A DNA stretch of 64,000 nucleotides. Source: Psychroflexus aestuariivivens (lineage in GTDB: Bacteria; Bacteroidota; Bacteroidia; Flavobacteriales; Flavobacteriaceae). The stretch covers positions 124,001 to 188,000 of the forward strand of contig NZ_RQVT01000061.1 in assembly GCF_004010055.1 (NCBI RefSeq). Direction: 5' to 3'. The notes below the pieces were generated by a model that was given only the letters and a program-made list of their open reading frames with translations, made no database searches and was not told the origin of the DNA. This document shows, one piece after another, positions 1 through 8,548 of the stretch. The position numbers and the translations under genes were made by a program. The first letter of the stretch is position 1. Each line of letters begins with the position of its first letter.

Positions 1-25
1 GATATATTTGTGCTTCATCCAAATC

Positions 26-703
26 TTATATTTTTAGTCTAAATTTTGTATAAGTAATTGACTTTCCTTCTTTCAAATATTGTGATTCATAAAAGGTTTG
101 AATATTTACCACAACTTCTGGCGCTTGGTGATTTACATAAATATCATGATGTGCATAGATGATCTCGTAGCCTAAACCTTCCAAAATCCCGAGGGTGTAA
201 CCATGCATAAACTCACTATCAGTTTTGAGATGAATCAAGCCATCTGGTTTTAAGACTTGCTTGTATTTCTTAAGAAATTCGGGATTGGTCATTCTGTGTT
301 TGGTTCGTTTCCATTTTATTTGCGGATCGGGAAAAGTAATCCAAATCTCATCTACTTCTCCTTCACCAAAAATTTGATCTACAAGTTCAATTTGTGTCCT
401 TAGAAATGCTGCGTTAGTAATGTTTTCTTCCAAAGCAGTTTTTGCGCCACGCCAAAATCTAGCACCTTTGATATCTATTCCTAAGAAATTAGAATCAGGA
501 TATCTTTTTGCCAAACCAACGGTGTATTCACCTTTCCCACAGCCTAATTCTAAAATTAGCGGTTTTTCATTTTTAAAAAAATCTTGCTTCCAACGATTTT
601 TATATTTAAATGTATCGTCAACGATTTCGGCCCGTTCTGGTTGAACAACATTTGGGAAATCTTCGTTTTCTTTAAATCTTTTGAGTTTATTCTTACTACC
701 CAC
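26..703 (-). CDS. trmB: tRNA (guanine-N7-)-methyltransferase TrmB
   Basis: Cytosolic SAM-dependent enzyme that methylates G46 in the variable loop of tRNAs. The 225-residue protein has the usual family length. The SAM-binding glycine motif LELGCGKGEY is at residues 51-60, and the TrmB signature FPDPQIKWKRTKHR is at about 124-137, containing the catalytic-region PDPxxKxRxxKxR pattern. The start codon is GTG; I keep it because the N-terminus (MGSKNKLKRF) is the form I associate with flavobacterial TrmB and no ATG lies nearby. The gene is alone at the left edge and is separated by 100 bp from the next minus-strand operon. The assignment is secure. Confidence 0.95.
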   Translation of the reverse strand: MGSKNKLKRFKENEDFPNVVQPERAEIVDDTFKYKNRWKQDFFKNEKPLILELGCGKGEYTVGLAKRYPDSNFLGIDIKGARFWRGAKTALEENITNAAFLRTQIELVDQIFGEGEVDEIWITFPDPQIKWKRTKHRMTNPEFLKKYKQVLKPDGLIHLKTDSEFMHGYTLGILEGLGYEIIYAHHDIYVNHQAPEVVVNIQTFYESQYLKEGKSITYTKFRLKI

Positions 704-803
704 AGCAATTATAATATTTAAATAAAATTAACTAAAATTTGCGTTCAAGCAAAGACGCAACACTAATCTAAAGCTTGGTAACCATTAAAACATAGTGTAA
801 GAT

Positions 804-1532
804 CTATTTTACCTTTTTGAAAATCAAAGTCTGAATTTCGTTAATATCTTCATCCATATATTCTACAGAAAAGTCTCCATTCGGATTGAAATAGGCTGCA
901 CCATCAAAGCTTCTTGAATTGAATATAAAAGTGCCTTTGTCAGCATTTTTAAGTTCTGCATAATTGGTTTTTCCTTCGTCGGCTAGAAGTTTAAAACCAG
1001 ATTTGGTTTTAATTAACCAATACTCTTCTCCTCCAAATTTATAAATTATTTTATTGGGATATAAATTTTCAGATTTTTCTGAAGAATCCGAATTCATCTT
1101 TAGTGCTTTATCAAATTTATAATTCAATTTTGAGAATGAATTAAAGGCATCTTTCAAAGCTTCTTGATAGGCTTCTTTAAAAGATTTTTTTCTACTAACT
1201 CCTTCTTCAGTTTCAAATACAACTTTACCAAAGCAATCTTTAAGTTTTACAATTACTTTTTTACTGAGAAAGGAATTCATTTCGTTTACCTCAGCAGTCA
1301 ATGCTTGACAAGGGTTTCTTTGTAGCTGAAGTGGCTTATCTTCAACATCCATAAACACTTCAAAACCTTCATCTTGAAGTAAAACGCGAGTTAACACATT
1401 GAGTTGAAATTGATTTTGCTCCGATTGAAAATCATATTTCATCGGTACGATTACATATTTATATTCATTGACTTCTTGAGCCATGATTGACATTGAAGCT
1501 AAAATAATAAATATTGATAGTGCTTTTTTCAT
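804..1532 (-). CDS. Secreted protein of unknown function, last gene of the radC operon
   Basis: I do not recognise a named family. The 242-residue product begins with a clear signal peptide (MKKALSIFIILASMSIMAQ, cleavage probably after AQ or just before it), so it is exported to the periplasm or outer membrane. The mature part is mixed alpha/beta, with two cysteines in the first half (around residues 75 and 100) that could form a disulfide. No membrane segment follows the signal. The start lies 1 bp after the stop of the HAD phosphatase gene, so it is translated from the same transcript as radC, the deacetylase-like gene and the phosphatase. The co-transcription does not itself reveal a function. 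Confidence 0.7.
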   Translation of the reverse strand: MKKALSIFIILASMSIMAQEVNEYKYVIVPMKYDFQSEQNQFQLNVLTRVLLQDEGFEVFMDVEDKPLQLQRNPCQALTAEVNEMNSFLSKKVIVKLKDCFGKVVFETEEGVSRKKSFKEAYQEALKDAFNSFSKLNYKFDKALKMNSDSSEKSENLYPNKIIYKFGGEEYWLIKTKSGFKLLADEGKTNYAELKNADKGTFIFNSRSFDGAAYFNPNGDFSVEYMDEDINEIQTLIFKKVK

Positions 1533-1533
1533 G

Positions 1534-2208
1534 TTATAATATTGTTTTTAAATCTTTGAGATTCTGTACTTGCCAACCTTGGTAATTTTCATCTTTTCCA
1601 AAGAAAATCGCTTCCATGCCAAAAGATTTTGCACCTTGAACATCAGCTTCTAAATTGTCTCCTATCATTATGCTATTGTTTTTAGAAACTTGTGCTGAAT
1701 TCAAAGCAAATTCGAAAATAATTTTGTCAGGCTTTTTGACGCCAGCATCTTCAGATGTTGTTATGGTTTTGAAAAATGTATTGATTTTAGAATTACGAAG
1801 TTTTTTGTGTTGCACTTCTTGAAATCCGTTGGTAATAATGTGTAATTTATATTTATTTGAAAGATAAGCCAAAGTTAATTCTGCATCTGGAAACAGAAAA
1901 TTATGATCTGGCAAATGCTTGATGTAAGCTTCAGATAGAGCTTCTACTAAATTTGAATCTGCTGAAAATTTAAGCACTTCAAAAGCTTCATTTAGCCTAC
2001 TGAATCGCAAATCTTCTTTTAGAATTTTATTTTCACGAAATAGTTTCCAATATTTTGCATTTATAGGTTCGTAAACTCTTAAAAATTCGTCGAGTGGCAG
2101 ATCTACAGCGTGTTTCTTAAAAATAGTTTCAAAAGTGAGTCCTGAATTTTTATCGAAATCCCACAATGTGTGGTCCAAATCAAAAAAGACATCCGTGATG
2201 TGTTTCAT
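1534..2208 (-). CDS. YjjG-type HAD hydrolase (noncanonical pyrimidine nucleotidase family)
   Basis: Haloacid-dehalogenase superfamily phosphatase of 224 residues. Motif I is DLDHTLW at residues 10-16 (nucleophile Asp plus general acid/base Asp). A helical cap follows, then motif II in IITNGF, the motif III lysine in the GVKKPD segment, and motif IV in IMIGDNLEADVQGA. The DLDHTLWDF start and helical C1 cap match the YjjG/YfnB subfamily, which in characterised members hydrolyses (d)UMP, dTMP and damaged pyrimidine nucleotides; that substrate is inferred from the family. The start codon shares one base with the stop of the upstream gene, showing translational coupling within the radC operon. Confidence 0.85.
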   Translation of the reverse strand: MKHITDVFFDLDHTLWDFDKNSGLTFETIFKKHAVDLPLDEFLRVYEPINAKYWKLFRENKILKEDLRFSRLNEAFEVLKFSADSNLVEALSEAYIKHLPDHNFLFPDAELTLAYLSNKYKLHIITNGFQEVQHKKLRNSKINTFFKTITTSEDAGVKKPDKIIFEFALNSAQVSKNNSIMIGDNLEADVQGAKSFGMEAIFFGKDENYQGWQVQNLKDLKTIL

Positions 2209-3491
2209 TATATCATTTCTTTTATCATGGCAAATATCGCGTTTTTACTGTATTTATCAGCAAAATCTGAATTTTCAAATACAAAATTCATACGACCATC
2301 TACAGATTTAACTGTTTTCTTCAAAGACTTCATTTCTTCAATCATCTTGTAGATATCTCTACCTTTCAACGCATTTCCATTGAGCACATAAGGTTGAATA
2401 ATCAATCCTGAAACTTGTTCTAAGTTAAGATCGTAGAACTGAAATGAGGAACAGGTTCCAGCCCTAAACCCTATATTTTGTTGGTATCCCATGGAAAAAT
2501 CTTTTGAAATTTCAAGTTTATTGAAATTCAAATAACCTTCAGGAAAATTCAACGGATAGTTTTTCACCAATACTTTCTCTAGATTACGATTGACTATACT
2601 TTCCCATCGGATTTTTTCTTTGGTTAAAATATTGAAACTAGACAAAGCTTCAAAACCTGGCAATAAGCCTAAATCACCGTAATCACCCATGGATTTGATG
2701 AGTTTATGATAGATTCTTTTATTGTAACTTATGCTTTTGCTATAGCGAGAATAATTACTTAATTGAAAGAAAAAATCAAGTTTCAATTTATTAGATTTTG
2801 CAAAATCTATCAGTTCATCATAAATATCGTACGGGTCTTTTTGAATGCGCGTTAAAGTTTTAAACCTGTCATAAATCGATTTCAATTTGAATTGAAAAAA
2901 ATCACGAAATGAAGCTCCTATAAATCTTACAACACCACGATGTCTGTGAGCAAAACTTTCTGAAACCCCAATCAAAAATTCACTTTTAAAACGTCGTTTA
3001 GGAAATTTAATATCAGGGAATTTTTCTTCTAAAATCGCTTTCAATCTATAGGCCCACAAATCGACAACAGGTTGATTCAAAAAATCATTTTCATGTGCTA
3101 AACTCTCTTCAACTGGGTAAGAATCGACGTCATTTTTGACATGTGGTTGGTATTCTTCGTAGCGGGTGAGCAAATAAAATGAAGCTGAAAAAATATCGAA
3201 TGGCAAATCACTTTCAGCCGAAATCCTAAAAAAAGCAGGCAAACCATTCCAATCTCCAACACTAAAATTCAGGTCATTGATCCCTTGTTCATCAAGAAGC
3301 CCAAATTTCTGAACGAAAACTTCGTTACCCAATCGCTTTTTTGCATATGAAAATTTAACACCATCGAAAGCGATAAAGTCTTCTACTTTGGTGCAAAATC
3401 TAACTTTGAAACCCAAAATTCTACCACAAATCTGTCTGAAAATATAGTTAATTCTTGGGGTTTGTTTTGGGATGTAAACTAAAATCTCCAT
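2208..3491 (-). CDS. DUF7033/polysaccharide-deacetylase-like protein, probably catalytically dead
   Basis: Cytoplasmic-looking 427-residue protein with no signal peptide. The N-terminal half resembles the DUF7033 domain that precedes polysaccharide-deacetylase (NodB-like) domains in Bacteroidota. The C-terminal half keeps the family layout (DPYDIYDELIDFA at about 219-231, FSMGYQQNIGFRAGT at about 332-346). The expected catalytic positions look substituted: the metal-binding DxD region reads VSES (176-179), the usual HPS/HPxY motif reads LLPGF (276-280) and the late HPF motif reads IIQPY (364-368). These comparisons rest on my recall of the family. It starts 3 bp after radC and overlaps the HAD gene by one base. 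It may be a pseudoenzyme with a binding role. Confidence 0.7.
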   Translation of the reverse strand: MEILVYIPKQTPRINYIFRQICGRILGFKVRFCTKVEDFIAFDGVKFSYAKKRLGNEVFVQKFGLLDEQGINDLNFSVGDWNGLPAFFRISAESDLPFDIFSASFYLLTRYEEYQPHVKNDVDSYPVEESLAHENDFLNQPVVDLWAYRLKAILEEKFPDIKFPKRRFKSEFLIGVSESFAHRHRGVVRFIGASFRDFFQFKLKSIYDRFKTLTRIQKDPYDIYDELIDFAKSNKLKLDFFFQLSNYSRYSKSISYNKRIYHKLIKSMGDYGDLGLLPGFEALSSFNILTKEKIRWESIVNRNLEKVLVKNYPLNFPEGYLNFNKLEISKDFSMGYQQNIGFRAGTCSSFQFYDLNLEQVSGLIIQPYVLNGNALKGRDIYKMIEEMKSLKKTVKSVDGRMNFVFENSDFADKYSKNAIFAMIKEMI

Positions 3492-3494
3492 AAG

Positions 3495-4193
3495 TTAAAT
3501 TAAGCCTTCGTCTGCAAAGCTAAAGTAAGTTTTTTCTGTCACAATAATATGATCCAAAACTTTTATGTCTAGCAACTCGCCTCCATTTTTAATTTTCTGA
3601 GTGATTTGTAGGTCAGCTTGACTTGGCTTTAGAGTTCCAGATGGATGATTGTGCGCAAGTATGAGAGAAGTCGCTCCATGCTCCAAAGCATTTTTATAAA
3701 CCAAACGCGCATCAACCATAGTTGCAGTTATTCCCCCTTTACTCAAAGGATATTTATGAATCACTTTATTAGAATTATTGAGCATCAAAACCCAAAACTG
3801 CTCGTGATTGAGGTCACCAATCAGGGGTTGCATAATCGTAAAAACATCTTTGCTAGAACTGATTTTTTTTAAGATCAAAACCTCTTCAGCTCCACGCCTG
3901 CGACCAATCTCTAAAGCGGCAACAATACTAATAGCTTTAGCTTCTCCAATACCTTTGAATTTTTGAAGTTGAGTAACATTCAGTTTAGCTATTTGGTTTA
4001 GACTATTTTTATAAAAATGTAAGATTCGTTTACATAAATCCACTGCACTTTCTTCTCGGTTTCCTGACCCGATCAAAATAGCTAATAATTCTGCATTACT
4101 TAAATTTTCTTTGCCCTTTAGCAATAATTTTTCTCTAGGTCGATCTCCTTCAGACCATTTTTTTATGGAGAAGGATTCTGAAGATTTTGTCAT
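3495..4193 (-). CDS. radC: RadC family JAB/MPN-domain protein
   Basis: The product carries an N-terminal UPF0758 region with a helix-hairpin-helix (FKGIGEAKA) and a C-terminal JAMM metalloprotease-like fold with the zinc motif AHNHPSG followed by a downstream Asp in PSQAD. The family is named RadC, but its role in DNA repair has never been firmly shown. I start at the ATG giving MTKSSESFSIKKWSEGDRPREK, the conserved N-terminus. The frame stays open 15 codons further upstream, but that extension is hydrophobic and AT-rich and looks non-coding. It is the first gene of a four-gene minus-strand operon with 3-bp, 1-bp-overlap and 1-bp junctions. Confidence 0.92.
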   Translation of the reverse strand: MTKSSESFSIKKWSEGDRPREKLLLKGKENLSNAELLAILIGSGNREESAVDLCKRILHFYKNSLNQIAKLNVTQLQKFKGIGEAKAISIVAALEIGRRRGAEEVLILKKISSSKDVFTIMQPLIGDLNHEQFWVLMLNNSNKVIHKYPLSKGGITATMVDARLVYKNALEHGATSLILAHNHPSGTLKPSQADLQITQKIKNGGELLDIKVLDHIIVTEKTYFSFADEGLI

Positions 4194-4400
4194 AATAGAA
4201 ATTTGTCTAAATATATAGACAATCAAAATAATAAGCAAAGTGTGAAATTTAACAGACTGTAAATGTGAAAAAAACCTCTGAAAATTGAATATCTTACTGA
4301 AAGTGTTTTATTTTTCTGAATTAAGTGTATTTTTTTGCTAAATATTTGTTTTTAATATAAATTCATTTCAATTATTGTATACTGCTAACAGAAAAGTTTG

Positions 4401-4408
4401 TAAATTTG
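4401..4408 (+). promoter_or_regulatory. -7 promoter element (TAAATTTG) for the NUMOD4/paiB operon
   Basis: An exact match to the Bacteroidota -7 consensus TAnnTTTG lies 34 bp before the ATG of the NUMOD4 gene. A TTG triplet 23 bp further upstream could serve as the -33 element, although that spacing is a little long. Confidence 0.5.
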
Positions 4409-4441
4409 AAATGAAATATGAGATAATTAAATTTTTTTAAG

Positions 4442-5005
4442 ATGAAACAAGAATGGAAAAAAATTGACACTGAAGGGCTTACCTTAAAAGGATACTACAA
4501 AGTATCCAACAAAGGTGGAGTAATCAGAGGTTACAAAGATGATTCTGAAATCAGAATTAATCCAAAATTGGTAAATGGCTACGAATGCATTTCCCTAAGA
4601 AAAAAAGAAAAGGACGACAAAGGCCGAAACCGGTCTAAGTTGGTTTACGTTCACAGAGCGGTGGCAGAATTGTTTATTGACAACCCAAATGACAAACCCT
4701 ATGTGATTCACAAGGATTTCGATGTTCTTAACAATGATATTGAAAACTTGGCATGGGCAACCAATGAAGAGCGGGCGGCCAATAACTCAAAAAACCCTAA
4801 GATTCAAGCCTCTATCAAAAATGCTAGAAAACACATCAAGTACAAACTGGATGAGGCAAAGGTTAAAATCATAAAGAAAAAAATCTTAGATCCTAAGCGT
4901 AGAACGAGAATGCGAATTATCGCTAAACAGCACGGAATCTCTATGAGTCAGTTGTACCGAATCAAAAATGGTCAAAACTGGGCACATGTCAAAATTGACG
5001 AGTAA
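4442..5005 (+). CDS. NUMOD4/HNH endonuclease-like protein with C-terminal helix-turn-helix
   Basis: The 187-residue protein has a NUMOD4-like N-terminal segment (W..I...GYYKVSNKGGVIRG, residues 5-30). An HNH_3-type core follows: His71 in YVHRAVAELF, His90 in VIHKD, and Asn97-Asn98 in VLNND. A C-terminal helix-turn-helix at about 155-180 (IIAKQHGISMSQLYRIKNG) comes last. Such proteins resemble homing endonucleases of phages and introns, but this one stands alone with no intron or phage gene around it. The HNH residues look mostly kept, so nicking activity is possible; a DNA-binding regulator is the alternative. Its codons are noticeably richer in G and C (CGG, GCG, GCC) than those of its neighbours, which may indicate transfer. 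It is followed 6 bp later by the PaiB-like gene. Confidence 0.75.
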   Translation: MKQEWKKIDTEGLTLKGYYKVSNKGGVIRGYKDDSEIRINPKLVNGYECISLRKKEKDDKGRNRSKLVYVHRAVAELFIDNPNDKPYVIHKDFDVLNNDIENLAWATNEERAANNSKNPKIQASIKNARKHIKYKLDEAKVKIIKKKILDPKRRTRMRIIAKQHGISMSQLYRIKNGQNWAHVKIDE

Positions 5006-5011
5006 TCGCAA

Positions 5012-5593
5012 ATGACTTATTTGTCTAAAGATTTTATTAATAAGGATTGGCAAACTATTAGAAAGTTTATAAACATCTTTCCTTTAGCTAATTTGATAAC
5101 GAATCATAATGACAAAATTTTCGTTGCTCACGTTCCTTTAGTTTTTAAGAAGGACGAGTTAATCGGACATATAGATAAAAGAAATCCGCAATTTCAACAC
5201 CTTAATGATAAATCAGTTGAATTAATATTTAATGGAGGTGAAACTTATGTTTCACCTTCATATTTTAAAACTGAAGAATTACCCACTTATAATTTTGCTA
5301 AAGTTCACGTTTCTGGTCATGCGCATTTCATCAGTGAAAAGGCAATGGTTGAGAGTTTGATAGCAATGACATATCAGCTAGATCATAATTTTCATTTAGA
5401 AAGTTCCCATCCTAAAATCCCAATTTTGAAAAACTATATTCAGGGTTTCAAAATTCAAATCAATGATTTTCATGGTCGATTCAAAATGAGTCAAGACAAA
5501 TCTAATGAACATTTTGAAATTGCTAAGTCTTTGATGGAAAAGCAACAAAAAGAGAATATGAATAAGTTTTTGGATTTAATTGTAAAAACCTAA
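5012..5593 (+). CDS. PaiB-like FMN-binding negative transcriptional regulator
   Basis: The 193-residue protein matches the PaiB/FMN_bind_2 family, a split-barrel flavin-binding fold. Recognisable blocks are FPLANLIT near the N-terminus, IFNGGETYVSPSYF with LPTYNFAKVHVSG in the middle, and the C-terminal GFKIQINDFHGRFKMSQDKS. In Bacillus subtilis PaiB represses sporulation and protease genes, but most relatives have no known target and some may simply be flavin or pyridoxine oxidase-like enzymes. It lies 6 bp after the NUMOD4 gene, so the two are probably co-transcribed. Its stop is 1 bp from the convergent mpl stop. Confidence 0.85.
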   Translation: MTYLSKDFINKDWQTIRKFINIFPLANLITNHNDKIFVAHVPLVFKKDELIGHIDKRNPQFQHLNDKSVELIFNGGETYVSPSYFKTEELPTYNFAKVHVSGHAHFISEKAMVESLIAMTYQLDHNFHLESSHPKIPILKNYIQGFKIQINDFHGRFKMSQDKSNEHFEIAKSLMEKQQKENMNKFLDLIVKT

Positions 5594-5594
5594 G

Positions 5595-6950
5595 CTATTC
5601 CAACCAATTTTTGATTTCATCGAAATCTAATCCGCCATAATTTCCACTACTCATCAACAACAACACATGATTTTGAAAGTTTTTAGCTTTTAAAAATTCC
5701 TGAAAACTTTCAGGTTCGGTGAAAATTTTCAAATCATTTCTTCCGAAAGCCTCGAATATTTGTGTTTCTGTTAAAGATTCAAGTTGTTTTATTTCCAATG
5801 CTTTTGGAGAGTAAAAAACCACAGCTTCATCAGCTGCATTGAGTGCAGATTCGTATTCTTTAAGAAATTCAGCAGTCAAACTGCTATATGTGTGAAGTTC
5901 CAAACATGCGAGCAAAGTTTTATTTGGAAATTGTGTTTTCACTGCTTCTGTAGTAGCTTTTACCTTAGATGGTGAATGCGCATAATCTTTGTAAACAAAG
6001 GCTTTTTCAGTTTCAACGATAGGTTCTAAACGCTTGGAAGCACCCTTGAAAGTTGCAATAGCTTCATAGAAATCATCTTCATCTACGCCCATGTGTTGAC
6101 AAATCCATTTAGCACCTGCAATATTTTGTAAATTGTGTTCGCCAAAAACTTCAATTGGCATTGGTCCTTCTGGCGTGTTCAAATAGGTTACGCCATCCTC
6201 AAGATGGTAATCTGGCGTCTTGTAAGGGTGTTTTCGTGTTGGCTTGTTGGTATTTTTAGCCAAATTTGACAGAATTTCATCTTCTTCGTTATAAACCAAA
6301 GTACTTCCGTTGGTCATACTTTCAAGGAAAATTTCAAATTGCTCAACATAATTTTCAAATGTTGGAAATACATTGATGTGATCCCAAGCAATTCCGCTCA
6401 ATAAAGCAATATTAGGTTGATACAGATGAAATTTTGGCCTGCGGTCTATCGGTGAACTCAAATATTCATCGCCCTCTAGTAAAATAAAATCGTTTTCTTT
6501 TGTGAGATGCACCATATTATCGAATCCTTCCAGCTGTGCACCTACCATAAAATCCACTTCTTTATCATGGTAATGCAACACATGCAAAATCATAGAGGTA
6601 ATAGTCGTTTTACCATGAGAACCACCAATAACTACGCGGGTTTTACGTTTAGCATGTTCAAATAAAAATTCTGGATAAGAGTAAATCTTCAAGCCTAATT
6701 CTTGTGCTTTTTTGAGCTCAGGATTATCAGGTTTGGCATGCATACCTAAAATTACAGCATCGATTTTATCATCGATTTTGTCTGGAAACCAACCAAAATT
6801 TTCTGGTAATAAACCTTTATTTTCTAACCTTGACTTCGATGGTTCAAAAATTTCATCATCACTTCCAGAGACTGCATCGCCTTTGTCATGAAGTGCTAAA
6901 GCCAGGTTATGCATGGCACTACCACCAATTGCTATAAAATGTACACGCAT
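5595..6950 (-). CDS. mpl: UDP-N-acetylmuramate:L-Ala-gamma-D-Glu-meso-DAP ligase Mpl
   Basis: Murein-recycling ligase that re-attaches the tripeptide L-Ala-gamma-D-Glu-meso-DAP to UDP-MurNAc in the cytosol. The 451 residues match Mur-ligase architecture: an N-terminal Rossmann fold (HFIAIGGSAMHNLA), the ATP-binding loop GGSHGKTTITSM at 109-120, the central domain with EGDEYLSS, and a C-terminal domain with KDYAHSPSKV. GGSHGKTT and HSPSKV distinguish Mpl from MurC. A perfect -7 element (TATCTTTG, minus strand) lies just upstream. The gene is monocistronic by layout. Confidence 0.93.
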   Translation of the reverse strand: MRVHFIAIGGSAMHNLALALHDKGDAVSGSDDEIFEPSKSRLENKGLLPENFGWFPDKIDDKIDAVILGMHAKPDNPELKKAQELGLKIYSYPEFLFEHAKRKTRVVIGGSHGKTTITSMILHVLHYHDKEVDFMVGAQLEGFDNMVHLTKENDFILLEGDEYLSSPIDRRPKFHLYQPNIALLSGIAWDHINVFPTFENYVEQFEIFLESMTNGSTLVYNEEDEILSNLAKNTNKPTRKHPYKTPDYHLEDGVTYLNTPEGPMPIEVFGEHNLQNIAGAKWICQHMGVDEDDFYEAIATFKGASKRLEPIVETEKAFVYKDYAHSPSKVKATTEAVKTQFPNKTLLACLELHTYSSLTAEFLKEYESALNAADEAVVFYSPKALEIKQLESLTETQIFEAFGRNDLKIFTEPESFQEFLKAKNFQNHVLLLMSSGNYGGLDFDEIKNWLE

Positions 6951-6965
6951 GAATTTGATTTTTTA

Positions 6966-6973
6966 CAAAGATA
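6966..6973 (-). promoter_or_regulatory. -7 promoter element (TATCTTTG) for mpl
   Basis: An exact TAnnTTTG match on the minus strand ends 16 bp before the mpl ATG. No convincing TTG at the -33 spacing was found. Confidence 0.45.
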
Positions 6974-7033
6974 ATTTTTTTAGATAGCAAAAACCCTTAT
7001 TTTATTTGAGTTTCTGTTGAAATATATTCTGGC

Positions 7034-7873
7034 TTATAAATCGAAATTCATTTTTTTCAATTGCTCTGCAGATTTTGAATTCGGATTTTCAGGTTGAAAA
7101 GAATCTAATAGTCTATTTGCCTTTTCAATATTCTTTCTGTTTTTTTTAGCTAAATCAATATATTTCAATAAAATTTTAGCTGAATTCAAATTTTTGAAAC
7201 CCGTTTCTAATATTTCAAATTGCTTTTCTATTTGTTCTGTTTCAGCATAAAATTCGGAAAAATTCAGATAGACTTTTTCAGATTTCTGGATATCTAAAGC
7301 GGTTTCATAGTAAGCTTCAGCTTTGTTGAAATCTTCAGATTTCTGATAAATATGTGCCCAAGCTAATTTGCCATCAGCAGCATCTATATTTTGGATTTCT
7401 CGTGCAAATTGTTTCGCTTTAGATTCGCTACCACCAGCAATTCCGGGTAATTCTAAATACATTTCTAACATTGCTCTTCGTGACTGAATATGATTTTCAT
7501 CCAATTCTGCAGCTTTATGCAAGTGGGTTTTTACTTCATCGAGTAAACTCATCGCTTTGAATGGGTTGGAATTTTTCGCTACCAAGCCCAAAGCACCACC
7601 ATACTTAAAGTGATAATCTGCATTTTCAGGAAATTCTTCAACTAAAGTTTTGGCAATGTCTGCAGATTCTTGCCACTTTTCTAATTCGGCATAACTAGCA
7701 CTTAAATATTCTCTGGCTTCTACAGATTTTGGATTTTGTGTGAGATAATTTTTAAAATAATCAACTGCTTCTTTATAGTATTCATTTTCATAAGCAGTTT
7801 TTGCTTTTTCTAAAGTAGGTTGTGCAAATAAAATTGTAGGCAAGCTAAGTATTAGTAAGAAAAAATGCTTCAT
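7034..7873 (-). CDS. Exported TPR-repeat protein
   Basis: The 279-residue product starts with a signal peptide (MKHFFLLILSLPTILFAQ) and continues as a run of helix pairs with the tetratricopeptide pattern, for example the segments AKTAYENEYYKEAVDYFKNY, PKSVEAREYLSASYAEL and PENADYHFKYGGALG. About six TPR-like units fill the mature protein, which therefore probably acts as a periplasmic scaffold or partner-binding protein. No catalytic domain is visible. It stands alone between mpl and the EF-hand gene; nothing nearby points to a specific partner. Confidence 0.75.
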   Translation of the reverse strand: MKHFFLLILSLPTILFAQPTLEKAKTAYENEYYKEAVDYFKNYLTQNPKSVEAREYLSASYAELEKWQESADIAKTLVEEFPENADYHFKYGGALGLVAKNSNPFKAMSLLDEVKTHLHKAAELDENHIQSRRAMLEMYLELPGIAGGSESKAKQFAREIQNIDAADGKLAWAHIYQKSEDFNKAEAYYETALDIQKSEKVYLNFSEFYAETEQIEKQFEILETGFKNLNSAKILLKYIDLAKKNRKNIEKANRLLDSFQPENPNSKSAEQLKKMNFDL

Positions 7874-7950
7874 TATTTCAGTTTTGATTTATAGTAGCTT
7901 CTATGGATAAAAATAGAAAAATATGATTGAAGATATTGCAATATTAGAAA

Positions 7951-7983
7951 TAAAAAAGGATAGCTAAAATTTAAAGCTATCCT
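7951..7983 (-). terminator. Intrinsic terminator of the EF-hand gene
   Basis: On the minus strand, AGGATAGCT and AGCTATCCT form a 9-bp stem with a 9-nt loop, followed by a T-rich run (TTTTTTATTT). It sits 28 bp after the stop of the EF-hand gene. Confidence 0.8.
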
Positions 7984-8011
7984 AAATAAGAAATAGAATT
8001 TAAAGTAATAA

Positions 8012-8548
8012 TTATACGTCTAAGTAATAAGCTTTGAAACTGTTCCATTCATATTTACTTAAAACTCCGTTATCATCTACATCCCAATTATTAAAGACAT
8101 ATTCAGCAAGCTCATATTCACTTATATAATTATCGCTATCTAAATCAACATCTGTAAAATATTGGGTATCGTATATCACTTCATAATATTCGTCATAATC
8201 TATTAAACCATCTTCATCGGTGTCAATAAAACCAATTTTTTCGTTAACTAGATAATCGTCATAAAAATAATTATAACCGATTAACCATTCTTCATCAGAC
8301 AGAAAGCCATCATTATCTGTATCCAATCCTGCAAAAGACTCCTTGAAAAAACCTTCTTCAATTATACCATCAGGTTCAGCGCCCTCTGCCCAAACTGGAT
8401 AATACTCTTTGATAAAATTATCTGTAAATTCTTCTTTTTCTATTAAATAATCGTCGTCCTCATCCCATTCATCAAAATCCTGTTGTGCAAATATCAGAGA
8501 AGAACATAAAATGAAAAAACTACTAAGCGTTAATTTGAATAAATTCAT
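8012..8548 (-). CDS. Secreted protein with five EF-hand calcium-binding loops
   Basis: The 178-residue protein opens with a signal peptide ending near residue 21 (IFAQ). The mature part is extremely acidic. Canonical EF-hand loops are visible at about residues 76-87 (DTDNDGFLSDEE), 109-120 (DTDEDGLIDYDE), 135-146 (DLDSDNYISEYE) and 156-167 (DVDDNGVLSKYE). A weaker fifth is at 29-40 (DEDDDYLIEKEE). It is predicted to bind calcium in the periplasm or outside the cell. Whether it buffers calcium, senses it or stabilises a partner cannot be told. It is a single gene with its own terminator. Confidence 0.85.
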   Translation of the reverse strand: MNLFKLTLSSFFILCSSLIFAQQDFDEWDEDDDYLIEKEEFTDNFIKEYYPVWAEGAEPDGIIEEGFFKESFAGLDTDNDGFLSDEEWLIGYNYFYDDYLVNEKIGFIDTDEDGLIDYDEYYEVIYDTQYFTDVDLDSDNYISEYELAEYVFNNWDVDDNGVLSKYEWNSFKAYYLDV

